Shown here: in pieces, positions 24,765 through 32,593 of the stretch
How the letters are laid out: each line of letters starts with the position of its first letter
How positions within the stretch are numbered: the stretch's first letter is position 1
DNA from: Acidobacteriota bacterium
Lineage (GTDB): Bacteria; Acidobacteriota; Vicinamibacteria; Vicinamibacterales; UBA2999
Length of the DNA stretch: 43,937 nucleotides
NCBI GenBank assembly: GCA_016871195.1
Contig: VFZN01000020.1
Span: forward strand, 1 to 43,937
Direction of reading: 5' to 3'
Program-made: the position numbers and the translations under genes
Notes under the pieces: generated by a model
The model's database searches: none
Seen by the model: the letters and a program-made list of their open reading frames with translations, nothing else
Told to the model about the DNA's origin: nothing

Positions 24765-25931
24765 GTGTCGGTCACGCTCGGTTCCACGCACCTTCTGTCG
24801 TCCCCTCGCCTCAAGGGCCGTCGGGTCGGCATCGTCTCGAATCCTGCCTCGGTCGATCACGAGTTCATCCATATCGTCGACCGTCTCATGGCCATGCGCG
24901 GCGTGACGGTGACGGCCATCTTCGGCCCACAGCACGGCTTCCGTTCCGACGTGCAGGACAACATGATCGAGACGCCGCACACCAGCGATGCCGTGCGGCG
25001 CGTGCCGGTGTATTCGCTCTACAGCGACACCCGCGAACCCACTCGCGACATGCTGGCCGACGTGGATGTGCTGGTCATCGACCTGCAGGACATCGGCTCG
25101 CGCATCTACACCTACATCTACACGATGGCCAACTGCCTGCGGGCCTGCGCTAGGCACGGCGTCGAGGTGATTGTGTGCGACCGCCCCAATCCCATCGGCG
25201 GCACGGCCATCGAGGGCCCGATGCTCGAGCCGGGATACGAGAGCTTCGTGGGGCAGTTTTCCATTCCGATGCGCCACGGCATGACCATCGGCGAACTGGC
25301 GCGCCTCTTCAATGATCACTTCGGCCTCGGAGCCGCCGTCGACGTCATGCGCATGTCCGGCTGGTCGCGTGCCCAGTACGCCGACGAGGCACAGGCGCCG
25401 TGGGTCATGCCCTCGCCCAACATGCCCACCCTCGACACGGCCATCGTGTATCCGGGCACGGTGCTCTTCGAGGGCACCATGGCCTCCGAGGGTCGCGGCA
25501 CCACACGGCCCTTCGAACTGATCGGGGCCCCGTGGGTGCAGGCCGAGCGGCTATCAGCATCGCTCAATGCTCGGCAGCTGCCCGGCGTGCACTTCAGGCC
25601 AGCGGTCTTCGAGCCAACCTTCCAGAAGCATGCCCATGTCACGTGCGGCGGCTGCCAGATGCATGTGACCGACCGCCAGCGGTTTCAGCCCGTGCTGACC
25701 GGTGTCGCACTCATCGAGGCCGTGCGCGGCGAAGACCCGGCCGCGTTCGCCTGGCGCCTGCCGCCCTATGAATACGAGCACGACAAATGGCCCATCGACA
25801 TCCTCGCAGGCTCACCGGCGCTGCGTGAGGCCATCGACAGCGGTGCCACCGCTCGTGACATCGCCGCGGATTGGCCTGGCGCCATGCGCGACTTTCTCGA
25901 TGTCCGCGAGCGTGTGCTGCTCTACGACTGA
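24765..25931 (+). CDS. namZ: NamZ-type exo-beta-N-acetylmuramidase (DUF1343)
   Basis: DUF1343 proteins such as B. subtilis NamZ release N-acetylmuramic acid from the non-reducing end of peptidoglycan fragments. The 388-residue protein carries the family motifs RVGIVSNPASVD (20-31), FGPQHGFRSDVQDNM, DLQDIGSRIYTYIYTM, DRPNPIGG, SPNMPTLDTAIVYPGTVLFEGT and SEGRGTTRPFELIGAPW. It begins directly with the domain and has no signal peptide, so this copy should be cytoplasmic, acting on imported wall fragments if active. The start is GTG at 24765. An FAD oxidoreductase follows after 18 bp and is probably co-transcribed. Confidence 0.9.
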   Translation: MSVTLGSTHLLSSPRLKGRRVGIVSNPASVDHEFIHIVDRLMAMRGVTVTAIFGPQHGFRSDVQDNMIETPHTSDAVRRVPVYSLYSDTREPTRDMLADVDVLVIDLQDIGSRIYTYIYTMANCLRACARHGVEVIVCDRPNPIGGTAIEGPMLEPGYESFVGQFSIPMRHGMTIGELARLFNDHFGLGAAVDVMRMSGWSRAQYADEAQAPWVMPSPNMPTLDTAIVYPGTVLFEGTMASEGRGTTRPFELIGAPWVQAERLSASLNARQLPGVHFRPAVFEPTFQKHAHVTCGGCQMHVTDRQRFQPVLTGVALIEAVRGEDPAAFAWRLPPYEYEHDKWPIDILAGSPALREAIDSGATARDIAADWPGAMRDFLDVRERVLLYD

Positions 25932-25949
25932 CCGGACACGAGGTGTTCT

Positions 25950-27137
25950 GTGGCGCATCGCACGGCTGACGTCGTCATCATCGGGGGAAGCGTGGTTGGC
26001 TCGTCCATCGCCTGGCACCTCAGGGAGCAGGGCGTGCCCCGAGTCGTTGTCATTGAACGCGACCGACGGTATGAGCGCGCCTCGGCCTTTCTCGCCATGG
26101 GCGGCATCAGGCAGCAGTTCTGCACCGGTGTCACCGTGCAGATGGTGCAGCACAGCGTCGGGTTCTGGTCGCAGTTCGACGAACGGATGGGTACACCCGA
26201 CGCTCGCCCCCGCGCGTGGTTCCGTCAGCGGGGCTATCTCTCCCTCGGCACCGCGCACAATGCTGCCGCGCTCACGCACCGCTACGAGCGACAGCGTGCG
26301 GCAGGCGCCGAGGTCTCGTGGCTCACGCGCGCAGAGGTGAGCAGACTGGTGCCAGACGCGTGGCTGGACGATGTGGAATTCGGCGTGTTCGGACCGAGGG
26401 ACGGCTATGCCAATCCGCGTGAAGTCCTGAGCGGCATGCATCGCGCGGCGCAGCACGCCGGCGCTGACTATGTGGAAGGCACTCCGGTCGCGCTGCACCG
26501 CGACGGCAGACGCATGACGGGTGTCACGCTGGCGAGCGGCGATACCATTGACACAGGCACGGTCGTCAATGCCGCCGGCGCCTGGGGCGGCGTCATCGCA
26601 CGCATGGCCGCCCTTGATGTGCCCATCACGCCGCTGCGCCAGATGCTCTTCCGGGCCACGCTGCCGCACCGTTGGCCGTCTCGTTTTCCGATGGTGATCG
26701 ATCCCTCCGGTGTGCACTGGCGCCATGACGATCCGCTCTCAGCCGGAGACCCCGATTGCATCGTCGTCGCCTGCACGAAGTGGGACGATGTCCCGGGTGA
26801 GCGGTTCGAGCCGGATGATGCCCGATGGACACGCGATTTTCTTCCACCGCTGCTGCGTCGGATGCCGGGCTTCGGCCAGCTGACAGACGTGCACGGCTGG
26901 GCAGGTCTCTACGAAATGACGCCTGATCACAACCCGACGCTCGGCGAGCATCCCGAGTGCCCCGGGCTGATCTTCGCCTGCGGGTTCAGCGGCCATGGCC
27001 TGATGATGTCGCCGGCCACCGGACGCATCGTCAGCGAGATGATCACCCGCGGACGCAGTGAGACGTTCGACGTAGGCCTCTTTGCGCCTGACCGCTTTGC
27101 GCGCGGGGCGCTCGTGCACGACGAGGCGACGATCTAG
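25950..27137 (+). CDS. FAD-dependent amine/amino-acid oxidoreductase (DAO family)
   Basis: The 395-residue protein has an N-terminal FAD Rossmann motif (VVIIGGSVVGSSIAWHL, about 8-24), a middle substrate domain and the C-terminal DAO signature PDHNPTLGEHPECPGLIFACGFSGHGLMMSPATGRIVSEMI. Relatives include sarcosine, glycine and D-amino-acid oxidases and dehydrogenases. The start is GTG at 25950, 10 nt after a GAGGTG sequence. It follows namZ on the same strand. Its stop overlaps by 4 bp the 3' end of the convergent pyruvate kinase gene. The substrate is unknown. Confidence 0.87.
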   Translation: MAHRTADVVIIGGSVVGSSIAWHLREQGVPRVVVIERDRRYERASAFLAMGGIRQQFCTGVTVQMVQHSVGFWSQFDERMGTPDARPRAWFRQRGYLSLGTAHNAAALTHRYERQRAAGAEVSWLTRAEVSRLVPDAWLDDVEFGVFGPRDGYANPREVLSGMHRAAQHAGADYVEGTPVALHRDGRRMTGVTLASGDTIDTGTVVNAAGAWGGVIARMAALDVPITPLRQMLFRATLPHRWPSRFPMVIDPSGVHWRHDDPLSAGDPDCIVVACTKWDDVPGERFEPDDARWTRDFLPPLLRRMPGFGQLTDVHGWAGLYEMTPDHNPTLGEHPECPGLIFACGFSGHGLMMSPATGRIVSEMITRGRSETFDVGLFAPDRFARGALVHDEATI

Positions 27138-28543
27138 CGCGACGCCCGCCGCACGCGGAGAAAATTCGACACACCGTTGTCGAGAGTCAGCGAAATGTTG
27201 ACCAGCACCACGGTGGCGCCTTCCTTCAGGAGGCCGTTCTCAACCAGCGCCGACAGCACTCGGGGAGCCACGTCGTCCACGTGCCCGTCAATGGGCATGA
27301 CACAGGCCCGTGTGCCCCACCAGCGCGACAGCCGACGGGCCACCACCTCATCGCCCGTCACTGCCACGATCGGCGCAGGAGGACGCCGCGCCGACAGCAG
27401 CTGTGCGGTGCGACCGAGCCTGGTCACCGCCACGATCGCATCAGCACCGGCGCGAGTCGCCAGAGTGAATGCTGCATCACTGAGGGCGGCCGCGTGGTCG
27501 ACCACCTCGTGACCCGCATCTGCCCCCTCGTCCGGACGTTCGGCTTCTCGAAGAATCGTGTCGAGCGTCTGCACCGCCAGCACGGGATGGGCTCCCGCCG
27601 CGGTTTCGCCTGAGAGCATGATGGCGTCGGCCCCCTGCCGCACCGCCGTCGTCGCGTCGCTGACCTCGGCTCGTGTGGGCCGGGTTTCGACCCGCATCGA
27701 CTCGAGCACCTGCGTGGCAAGAATCGAAGGCACAGCGAGCGCGCGTGCGCGGCTCAGAATCTGTCGCTGCACACGAGGCACCAGCTGCAGGGGAATCTCG
27801 AGCCCGAGATCACCACGCGCCACCATGACGCCGTCAGCCGCCCGAAGAATCGCTTCGAGGTGCTGCAGCGCCTCCGAGCGTTCCAGCTTCGCAATGATCG
27901 GCACGTCAGGGCGCCGCTCGCGGGCCGTGATGCGACGGGCGGCCTCGATGTCAGCGGGTGACTGCACAAAGCTGAGTGCCACTAGGTCGACACCCTGCGC
28001 CAGCCCGAACACCAGATCGATCTCGTCGCGGGCGGTCAAACCGGCAGGCGGCAGCGGGAGACCGGGTGCATTGATGCCCTTGAACTGTCCCAGGGTGCGC
28101 CCGGACATCACCGTCGTGCTGATGACGCCGTCGGCCACCGCCTCGACCTGCAGTTCAATGTGACCGTCATCCAGCAGCAGCCGATTGCCGCGAGTCACGG
28201 CCTCGGCCAGCGGCGCATAGGTTGTGTAGACGACACCGGGTGCGCCCATCCCATCGCCGATGCGGATGTCGAGGTGCTCGCCGGGAGCGATCGGCAGGGC
28301 GCGCCCGTCGGGCAGGCGTCCGGTGCGAATCTTCGGACCTGACAGATCCTGCAGAATCGCCACGGATCGCCTGGCATGCGACGCAGCCGCCCGCACGAGG
28401 CCGATGCGGGTCGCGTGTTCCTCATGCGTGCCGTGCGAGAAATTCAGACGGAAAATGTCGACACCGGCGTCAATCAGCGCGGCCAGTTGCGCGGGCTCTG
28501 ATGACGACGGTCCCAGCGTGGCGATGATCTTCGTATACCGCAC
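27134..28543 (-). CDS. pyk: Pyruvate kinase
   Basis: Pyruvate kinase converts phosphoenolpyruvate and ADP to pyruvate and ATP in glycolysis. The 469-residue enzyme has TKIIATLGPSS (N-terminus), DIFRLNFSHG, LQDLSGPKIRTG, the B-domain (about 70-165), the signature IIAKLERSEAL with its catalytic Lys, MVARGDLGLEIPL, ILATQVLESM (usually ATQMLESM) and AIMLSGETAAGAHP. A C-terminal allosteric domain follows. The start is GTG at 28543, 6 nt after a TAGACT box, facing a divergent methyltransferase-like gene 26 bp away. Confidence 0.96.
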   Translation of the reverse strand: MRYTKIIATLGPSSSEPAQLAALIDAGVDIFRLNFSHGTHEEHATRIGLVRAAASHARRSVAILQDLSGPKIRTGRLPDGRALPIAPGEHLDIRIGDGMGAPGVVYTTYAPLAEAVTRGNRLLLDDGHIELQVEAVADGVISTTVMSGRTLGQFKGINAPGLPLPPAGLTARDEIDLVFGLAQGVDLVALSFVQSPADIEAARRITARERRPDVPIIAKLERSEALQHLEAILRAADGVMVARGDLGLEIPLQLVPRVQRQILSRARALAVPSILATQVLESMRVETRPTRAEVSDATTAVRQGADAIMLSGETAAGAHPVLAVQTLDTILREAERPDEGADAGHEVVDHAAALSDAAFTLATRAGADAIVAVTRLGRTAQLLSARRPPAPIVAVTGDEVVARRLSRWWGTRACVMPIDGHVDDVAPRVLSALVENGLLKEGATVVLVNISLTLDNGVSNFLRVRRASR

Positions 28544-28549
28544 ACCCCT

Positions 28550-28559
28550 AGTCTACAAT
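28550..28559. promoter_or_regulatory. Overlapping -10 boxes of pyk and the divergent gene
   Basis: TAGACT on the minus strand (28555-28550) lies 6 nt before the pyk GTG. TACAAT on the plus strand (28554-28559) lies 10 nt before the ATG at 28570. The hexamers share two base pairs, so the two polymerases could not both open this site at once. Confidence 0.45.
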
Positions 28560-28569
28560 CCGTCTCGGC

Positions 28570-29007
28570 ATGACCGTCGCGCCGCTGCTGACCCGTCTTC
28601 TGCAGGCCCACGCGGCCAGTCGCGTGCTCGTCATCGGTGCCGCCGACACCACTGCCCTCGTCGCGATGGCGACGACGCTTCCTGAGGTGGGGCGACTGCT
28701 GGCCCTCGATATCGCCGCCGACCGCGTGGCCACTGCCCGCGCGGCACTCGCTGCGGCGTGCGTGGACCACCGGGCCTCGGTCATGCACGGCGACGCCCTC
28801 AGATTCCTGCACAAGGTGGCCGGGCCCTTTGACCTCGCCGTGCTGTTCGCTCCGCCAGCACTGCACCCTGCCGCTCCGGCTGGTGCCCCGCCACTGCAGG
28901 CTCGTGTGAGGCGCCTCGTGCCTCCCCCGGGAATCATCGTGTGGGTTGACCGTGTCAACGGATGTCTGCAGCCCCTCACCGAGGACACCGTCGGGCACAG
29001 GCCCTGA
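28570..29007 (+). CDS. Small methyltransferase-like protein
   Basis: The 145-residue product has the SAM-binding fold pattern: RVLVIGAADTTALVAMA (usual E/D-x-G-x-G-x-G, here with Ala replacing glycines), an acidic residue after strand 2 (LLALDIAADRVATAR), then MHGDALRFL and PFDLAVLFAPP. The order matches class I O-methyltransferases, which are about 200-220 residues. The degenerate glycine loop and short C-terminus make catalysis doubtful. Divergent from pyk; the AhpD-like gene follows after 26 bp. Confidence 0.55.
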   Translation: MTVAPLLTRLLQAHAASRVLVIGAADTTALVAMATTLPEVGRLLALDIAADRVATARAALAAACVDHRASVMHGDALRFLHKVAGPFDLAVLFAPPALHPAAPAGAPPLQARVRRLVPPPGIIVWVDRVNGCLQPLTEDTVGHRP

Positions 29008-29033
29008 TACAGTGTGTCGAGCATCGGAGACGT

Positions 29034-29378
29034 ATGAGCGATCGCCTGACCGAATTCCGTGAGTTCCGGGAACAGATGAACGGCCGCATCCTCGAGAGCG
29101 GCAACCTTGAAATCAAGCGGTTCTTCGCCCTGGATTCCCGCGCCTACCAGGACGGCGCACTGCCGGTGAAGACCAAGGAACTGATGGGGCTGGTGGCGTC
29201 ACTCGTGCTGCGATGCGACGACTGCGTCACCTACCACATCGTCCGCTGCCGCGAAGAAGGGGTGACTCGCGCCGAGTTCCTCGAGGCATTCAATGTGGGA
29301 CTCGTCGTCGGCGGCTCAATCACCATCCCGCACCTGCGGCGCGCCGTCGCCACGCTCGACGAACTGGAGGCTGAGTAA
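29034..29378 (+). CDS. AhpD-like carboxymuconolactone decarboxylase family protein
   Basis: The 114-residue protein has the AhpD-type redox motif CDDCVTYHI (Cys 61, Cys 64, His 68) in the helical fold of the CMD family, preceded by LPVKTKELMGLVASLVLRC. Such proteins act in peroxide defence with alkyl hydroperoxide reductase or as small decarboxylases; the CxxC...H pattern favours the redox group. The start is ATG 29034 with CGGAGA upstream. The stop overlaps the amidase start (TAATG), suggesting coupled translation. Confidence 0.88.
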   Translation: MSDRLTEFREFREQMNGRILESGNLEIKRFFALDSRAYQDGALPVKTKELMGLVASLVLRCDDCVTYHIVRCREEGVTRAEFLEAFNVGLVVGGSITIPHLRRAVATLDELEAE

Positions 29379-30925
29379 TGTCCCGTCCTGACTGGCTGGC
29401 TGCGGCCCGTGCCGACGCTCGTGCGCGAGGCCTCGATGCCGTGCAGCCGCTGCTCGACAACCTGTCTGCTGCTGTCGACGTGCTTCGCAGCGAGCCGCTG
29501 GTCGAAGTGGCACGCCTCCACCCGCCGGCCTCGTTCGTCCGGCTGCCGGCCGAAACACCGGCCACCGCAGCCCCTCGCGCCGATGGCCTGCTCGCCTGCG
29601 CGGCGCGCGTCGCCTCGGGCGCCACGACAGCTGCGCGGCTGACCGAAGACTGCCTGTCACAGATTTCCGCGCAACAGGAATCGCTGCGCGCCTTCATCAC
29701 GGTCGCGGCTGATGAGGCACTCGCTGCTGCCCGCCAGGCTGACCGTGACATTGCTGCGGGCCGCCGCCTCGGTCCCCTGCACGGACTGCCGTTATCACTT
29801 AAGGACCTCATCGACCAGAAGGGTCTGCCGACGACGGCCGCCTCAAAGGTGCGGGCCTCACACCGCGCCACAGACGATGCGCCGCTGGCGGCCCGGTTGA
29901 GGGCAGCAGGCGCCGTGTTCGTGGGCAAGACCAATCTTCACGAGTTCGCCTTCGGCACAACAAGCGAAGACACGGCCTATGGTGCCGTGCATCATCCGGT
30001 CGACTCGCGACGCTCGCCGGGTGGCTCAAGTGGAGGCTCGGCCGTCTCAGTGGCCACCGGCATGGCCCTCGGCAGCGTCGGCACCGACACCGGTGGTTCC
30101 ATTCGCATCCCCGCCGCGGCGTGCGGCATCGTCGGGCTCAAGCCCGAGTGGGGAGAGCTGACCGATGAAGGCGTGGTGCCTCTGGCCCGGCAGTTCGATC
30201 ATCTCGGTCCCATGACCCGCACGGTCGCTGACGCGTGGCTCATGTACGACGTGCTGCGCGGTGCGGGTCCCGGTACTGGGTTCGCGCCCCGCACCATCGA
30301 CCTGCGGCAGTTGAGCCTGGGTATTCCGGAAGGCTTCCTGTTCGAACGGCTCGACGAGGAAGTGGAGCGCAGCGTGCGTGCGGCGATCGATCGGCTGCAG
30401 CGCGCCGGTGCACGCACGCAGTCCGCAAGCCTGCCCCATGCGGCACAGACGCCCTCGGTCTATCTGGCCATTCAGCTGGCCGATGCGTCAGCGTACCACC
30501 TCGCCTCGCTCGAGGCGACGCCAGACCTCTACACGCCCCCCGTGCGCGCGCGGCTCGAACTGGGCCGCTATGTGATGGCCGAAGACTACGCGCGGGCGCA
30601 GGCGCTGCGCGCGCGGCTGCGCCACGACGTCGACCACGCCCTGTCGTCGGTGCACGCCCTGGTGCTGCCCGCACTGGCCATTCCCGCACCGCCGATTGGT
30701 GCCGCGACGGTGCCGGTGAAGGGTGGGCAGGATCCGGTGCGGGCTGCCATGCTGCGCTGCACGCAGCTGTTCAACATGACAGGCCACCCCGCGATTTCGC
30801 TGCCCTGCGGCGTGACGCGCGAGGGCCTGCCCGTGGGCCTGCAGCTGGTCGGCAGACGCGGCGGCACAGCGGCGCTGCTGGCGTGCGCCATGGCCGTGGA
30901 AGCGGAACTGGGGCGTCAGAGATAG
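29378..30925 (+). CDS. Amidase-signature family hydrolase
   Basis: The 515-residue cytoplasmic amidase has triad candidates Lys 142 (LSLKDLIDQ), cis-Ser 217 (SPGGSSGGSA) and Ser 241 (GTDTGGSIRIPA), in the GatA/AtzF-like spacing of 24 residues. About 65 N-terminal residues (helical, Ala/Arg-rich) precede the domain. A gatB or gatC partner is not present, so it is more likely a stand-alone amidase than the Glu-tRNA amidotransferase subunit, though GatA cannot be ruled out. It is translationally coupled to the AhpD-like gene. Its last 10 bp overlap the convergent hypothetical gene. Confidence 0.9.
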   Translation: MSRPDWLAAARADARARGLDAVQPLLDNLSAAVDVLRSEPLVEVARLHPPASFVRLPAETPATAAPRADGLLACAARVASGATTAARLTEDCLSQISAQQESLRAFITVAADEALAAARQADRDIAAGRRLGPLHGLPLSLKDLIDQKGLPTTAASKVRASHRATDDAPLAARLRAAGAVFVGKTNLHEFAFGTTSEDTAYGAVHHPVDSRRSPGGSSGGSAVSVATGMALGSVGTDTGGSIRIPAAACGIVGLKPEWGELTDEGVVPLARQFDHLGPMTRTVADAWLMYDVLRGAGPGTGFAPRTIDLRQLSLGIPEGFLFERLDEEVERSVRAAIDRLQRAGARTQSASLPHAAQTPSVYLAIQLADASAYHLASLEATPDLYTPPVRARLELGRYVMAEDYARAQALRARLRHDVDHALSSVHALVLPALAIPAPPIGAATVPVKGGQDPVRAAMLRCTQLFNMTGHPAISLPCGVTREGLPVGLQLVGRRGGTAALLACAMAVEAELGRQR

Positions 30926-31146
30926 CCGAGCAGTTCGAGCAGCAGATCGCGCAGTGACCGCGCGAGTGTTTCGAGCAGGGGCGACAGTTCACCGGCCTCA
31001 ATCGCTTCGGCTACCGTCTGCGGCTCGGTGAAGACGAGCCACATCACCGACGCTGCGAAGACGAGCGCCAGCAACGACAGCAGTCCGGCCACGCGGAGAC
31101 CTCCGCCGCCGGACTCGGGCGGGGGCAAGGATGCAATGTCAGTCAT
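30916..31146 (-). CDS. Hypothetical single-pass membrane protein (76 aa)
   Basis: No family recognised. After a Pro/Gly-rich N-terminus (PPPESGGGG) there is one clear membrane helix (LLSLLALVFAASVMWLVF, about 20-37). A short soluble segment follows with an amphipathic Leu-rich C-terminus (LLETLARSLRDLLLELLGYL). The ATG at 31146 is chosen; a start at 31182 would add an unlikely extension. It follows the M16 pair by 67 bp on the same strand. Confidence 0.6.
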   Translation of the reverse strand: MTDIASLPPPESGGGGLRVAGLLSLLALVFAASVMWLVFTEPQTVAEAIEAGELSPLLETLARSLRDLLLELLGYL

Positions 31147-31157
31147 GGCGTTCAGTG

Positions 31158-31176
31158 GCCCGTCTGTGAGACAGGC
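31158..31176 (-). promoter_or_regulatory. Short hairpin between the M16 gene and the hypothetical gene
   Basis: Minus-strand GCCTGTCT and AGACGGGC can pair over 8 bp (one G-U) around a 3-nt loop. There is no T-run. It could be a weak terminator or RNA-processing hairpin, or chance in GC-rich DNA. Confidence 0.25.
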
Positions 31177-31213
31177 GTTCACAGCATAGACGAACCGCCG
31201 TCAGAAATGGTTC

Positions 31214-32593
31214 TCACAGGGCCAGGTGCACCGGCGCGGCTGCACCAAGCCCCAGTGAATCGAGCCCGTCGCCTCCGCGATCAAGATCGCCCACAACGAC
31301 GACGGCCCACCGAGCCGGGTCGAGCGCGCGCCGTGCCACCGCCCGGACTTCGTCGAGCGTGACCCGCATGAGCGACGGGACGAAGTCTTCGAAGTAGGTA
31401 TCCGGTAGTTCGTGGTGTGCCAGCGACGCGGCGCCACGCGCCAGCTGCTGCACGGTCTCAAAGCCGCGAGGGTAGCCGAGCGCCACAGACGACTGGGCCC
31501 GCGCCAGTTCATCGGCCGTCACCGGACGCGCCTCGCGGATGGCCTGCATCTCATCGAGCGCCTCACGCAGTGCGGGCACCGTAACACCAGTACCCACACT
31601 CGTCTGCATCACGAACGGGCCCTTTCCGCGTCGCAGGTCAAAGCCTGTCCGCACGCCGTAGGTATAGCCCTTCGATTCGCGCAGGTTCATGTTCAGCCGG
31701 CTGATGAACTGGCCCCCGAGGACAGCATTGAGCAGCAGCAGCGCCTGATAGTCAGGCGTCGCACGAGACAGGCTGACCTGACCAATCCGCAGCTCTGACT
31801 GCGCGGCTCCGGGCCGATGCCACGTCGACAGCGCGTGCGAGGGGTGCGTCGGCGGTTCGAGACGTCCCCGATCGCGCACGCCAGTGTCATCGCCATCAAC
31901 GGGATGCCACGACGCCCAGATGCGTTCCGCCGCGTCGAGCAGCGCCTCGGCCGGACGGTCACCCGCCACCACCAGCGTCGCACCCGACGGGCGGAATACC
32001 CGCCGATGCACCTGCCGCACATCCTCGACGGACAGCAACGCGATCGACGCACTGGTACCAAATCCCGGCTGGGCATATGGATGCGACTGATACAGCACGT
32101 GCGCGAAGGCACGATCAGCCAACGCGCCTGGAAGATCACGCAACTGCCGCAGGCGCTCGAGGCGCAGACGCTGCACACGCTCGAAATCGTGGTCGGCGAG
32201 ATTGGGATGCACCGCCACATCGCGCAGCAGCACCAGACCTTCATCAAGATACCGGTCGAGCGTGATGAAGCTCAGCATGGCCGCATCGTGCGACATCTCG
32301 ACATCGAGGTCACCGCCGAGACGCGCGATGCGATCCGACATGTCAAGAGCCGATGTACCGTGGCTGCCTTCGTCGAGCAGGTCGGCCGTCATCGACATCA
32401 GGCCGGCCTGTGCGGGAGCATCGATGGCCGTCCCCCCAAGCACCAGCAGCACCATGGCCGTCACCGGCACCGAGTGATGCGAGACGGCCCGCACCTCGAG
32501 CCCGTTTGCGAGCAGACGCCGGCGCATGATGGGAAAGGTGAACGACCGGGCAGGCCCAGGCACCGGCATGCGTGTGCGATCAACGCGGCTCAT
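31214..32593 (-). CDS. M16 family peptidase-like protein, non-catalytic subunit
   Basis: The 459-residue protein has the two-domain M16 fold. Where active members have HxxEH it reads MTADLLDEGSHGTS, lacking both zinc histidines. It keeps the substrate-binding Arg/Tyr pair motif NLRESKGYTYGV in the C-terminal half. This is the pattern of the non-catalytic partner in heterodimeric M16B peptidases (as in mitochondrial processing peptidase and several bacterial pairs). The ATG at 32593 overlaps the stop of the catalytic gene (ATGA); the open frame upstream to 32689 lies inside that gene. It has no signal peptide. Confidence 0.88.
   Translation of the reverse strand: MSRVDRTRMPVPGPARSFTFPIMRRRLLANGLEVRAVSHHSVPVTAMVLLVLGGTAIDAPAQAGLMSMTADLLDEGSHGTSALDMSDRIARLGGDLDVEMSHDAAMLSFITLDRYLDEGLVLLRDVAVHPNLADHDFERVQRLRLERLRQLRDLPGALADRAFAHVLYQSHPYAQPGFGTSASIALLSVEDVRQVHRRVFRPSGATLVVAGDRPAEALLDAAERIWASWHPVDGDDTGVRDRGRLEPPTHPSHALSTWHRPGAAQSELRIGQVSLSRATPDYQALLLLNAVLGGQFISRLNMNLRESKGYTYGVRTGFDLRRGKGPFVMQTSVGTGVTVPALREALDEMQAIREARPVTADELARAQSSVALGYPRGFETVQQLARGAASLAHHELPDTYFEDFVPSLMRVTLDEVRAVARRALDPARWAVVVVGDLDRGGDGLDSLGLGAAAPVHLAL

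Noticed and set aside
29378-30925. Assignment as gatA
   Set aside because: Triad and length fit, but no gatB/gatC neighbours and an extra N-terminal segment; left as a general amidase.
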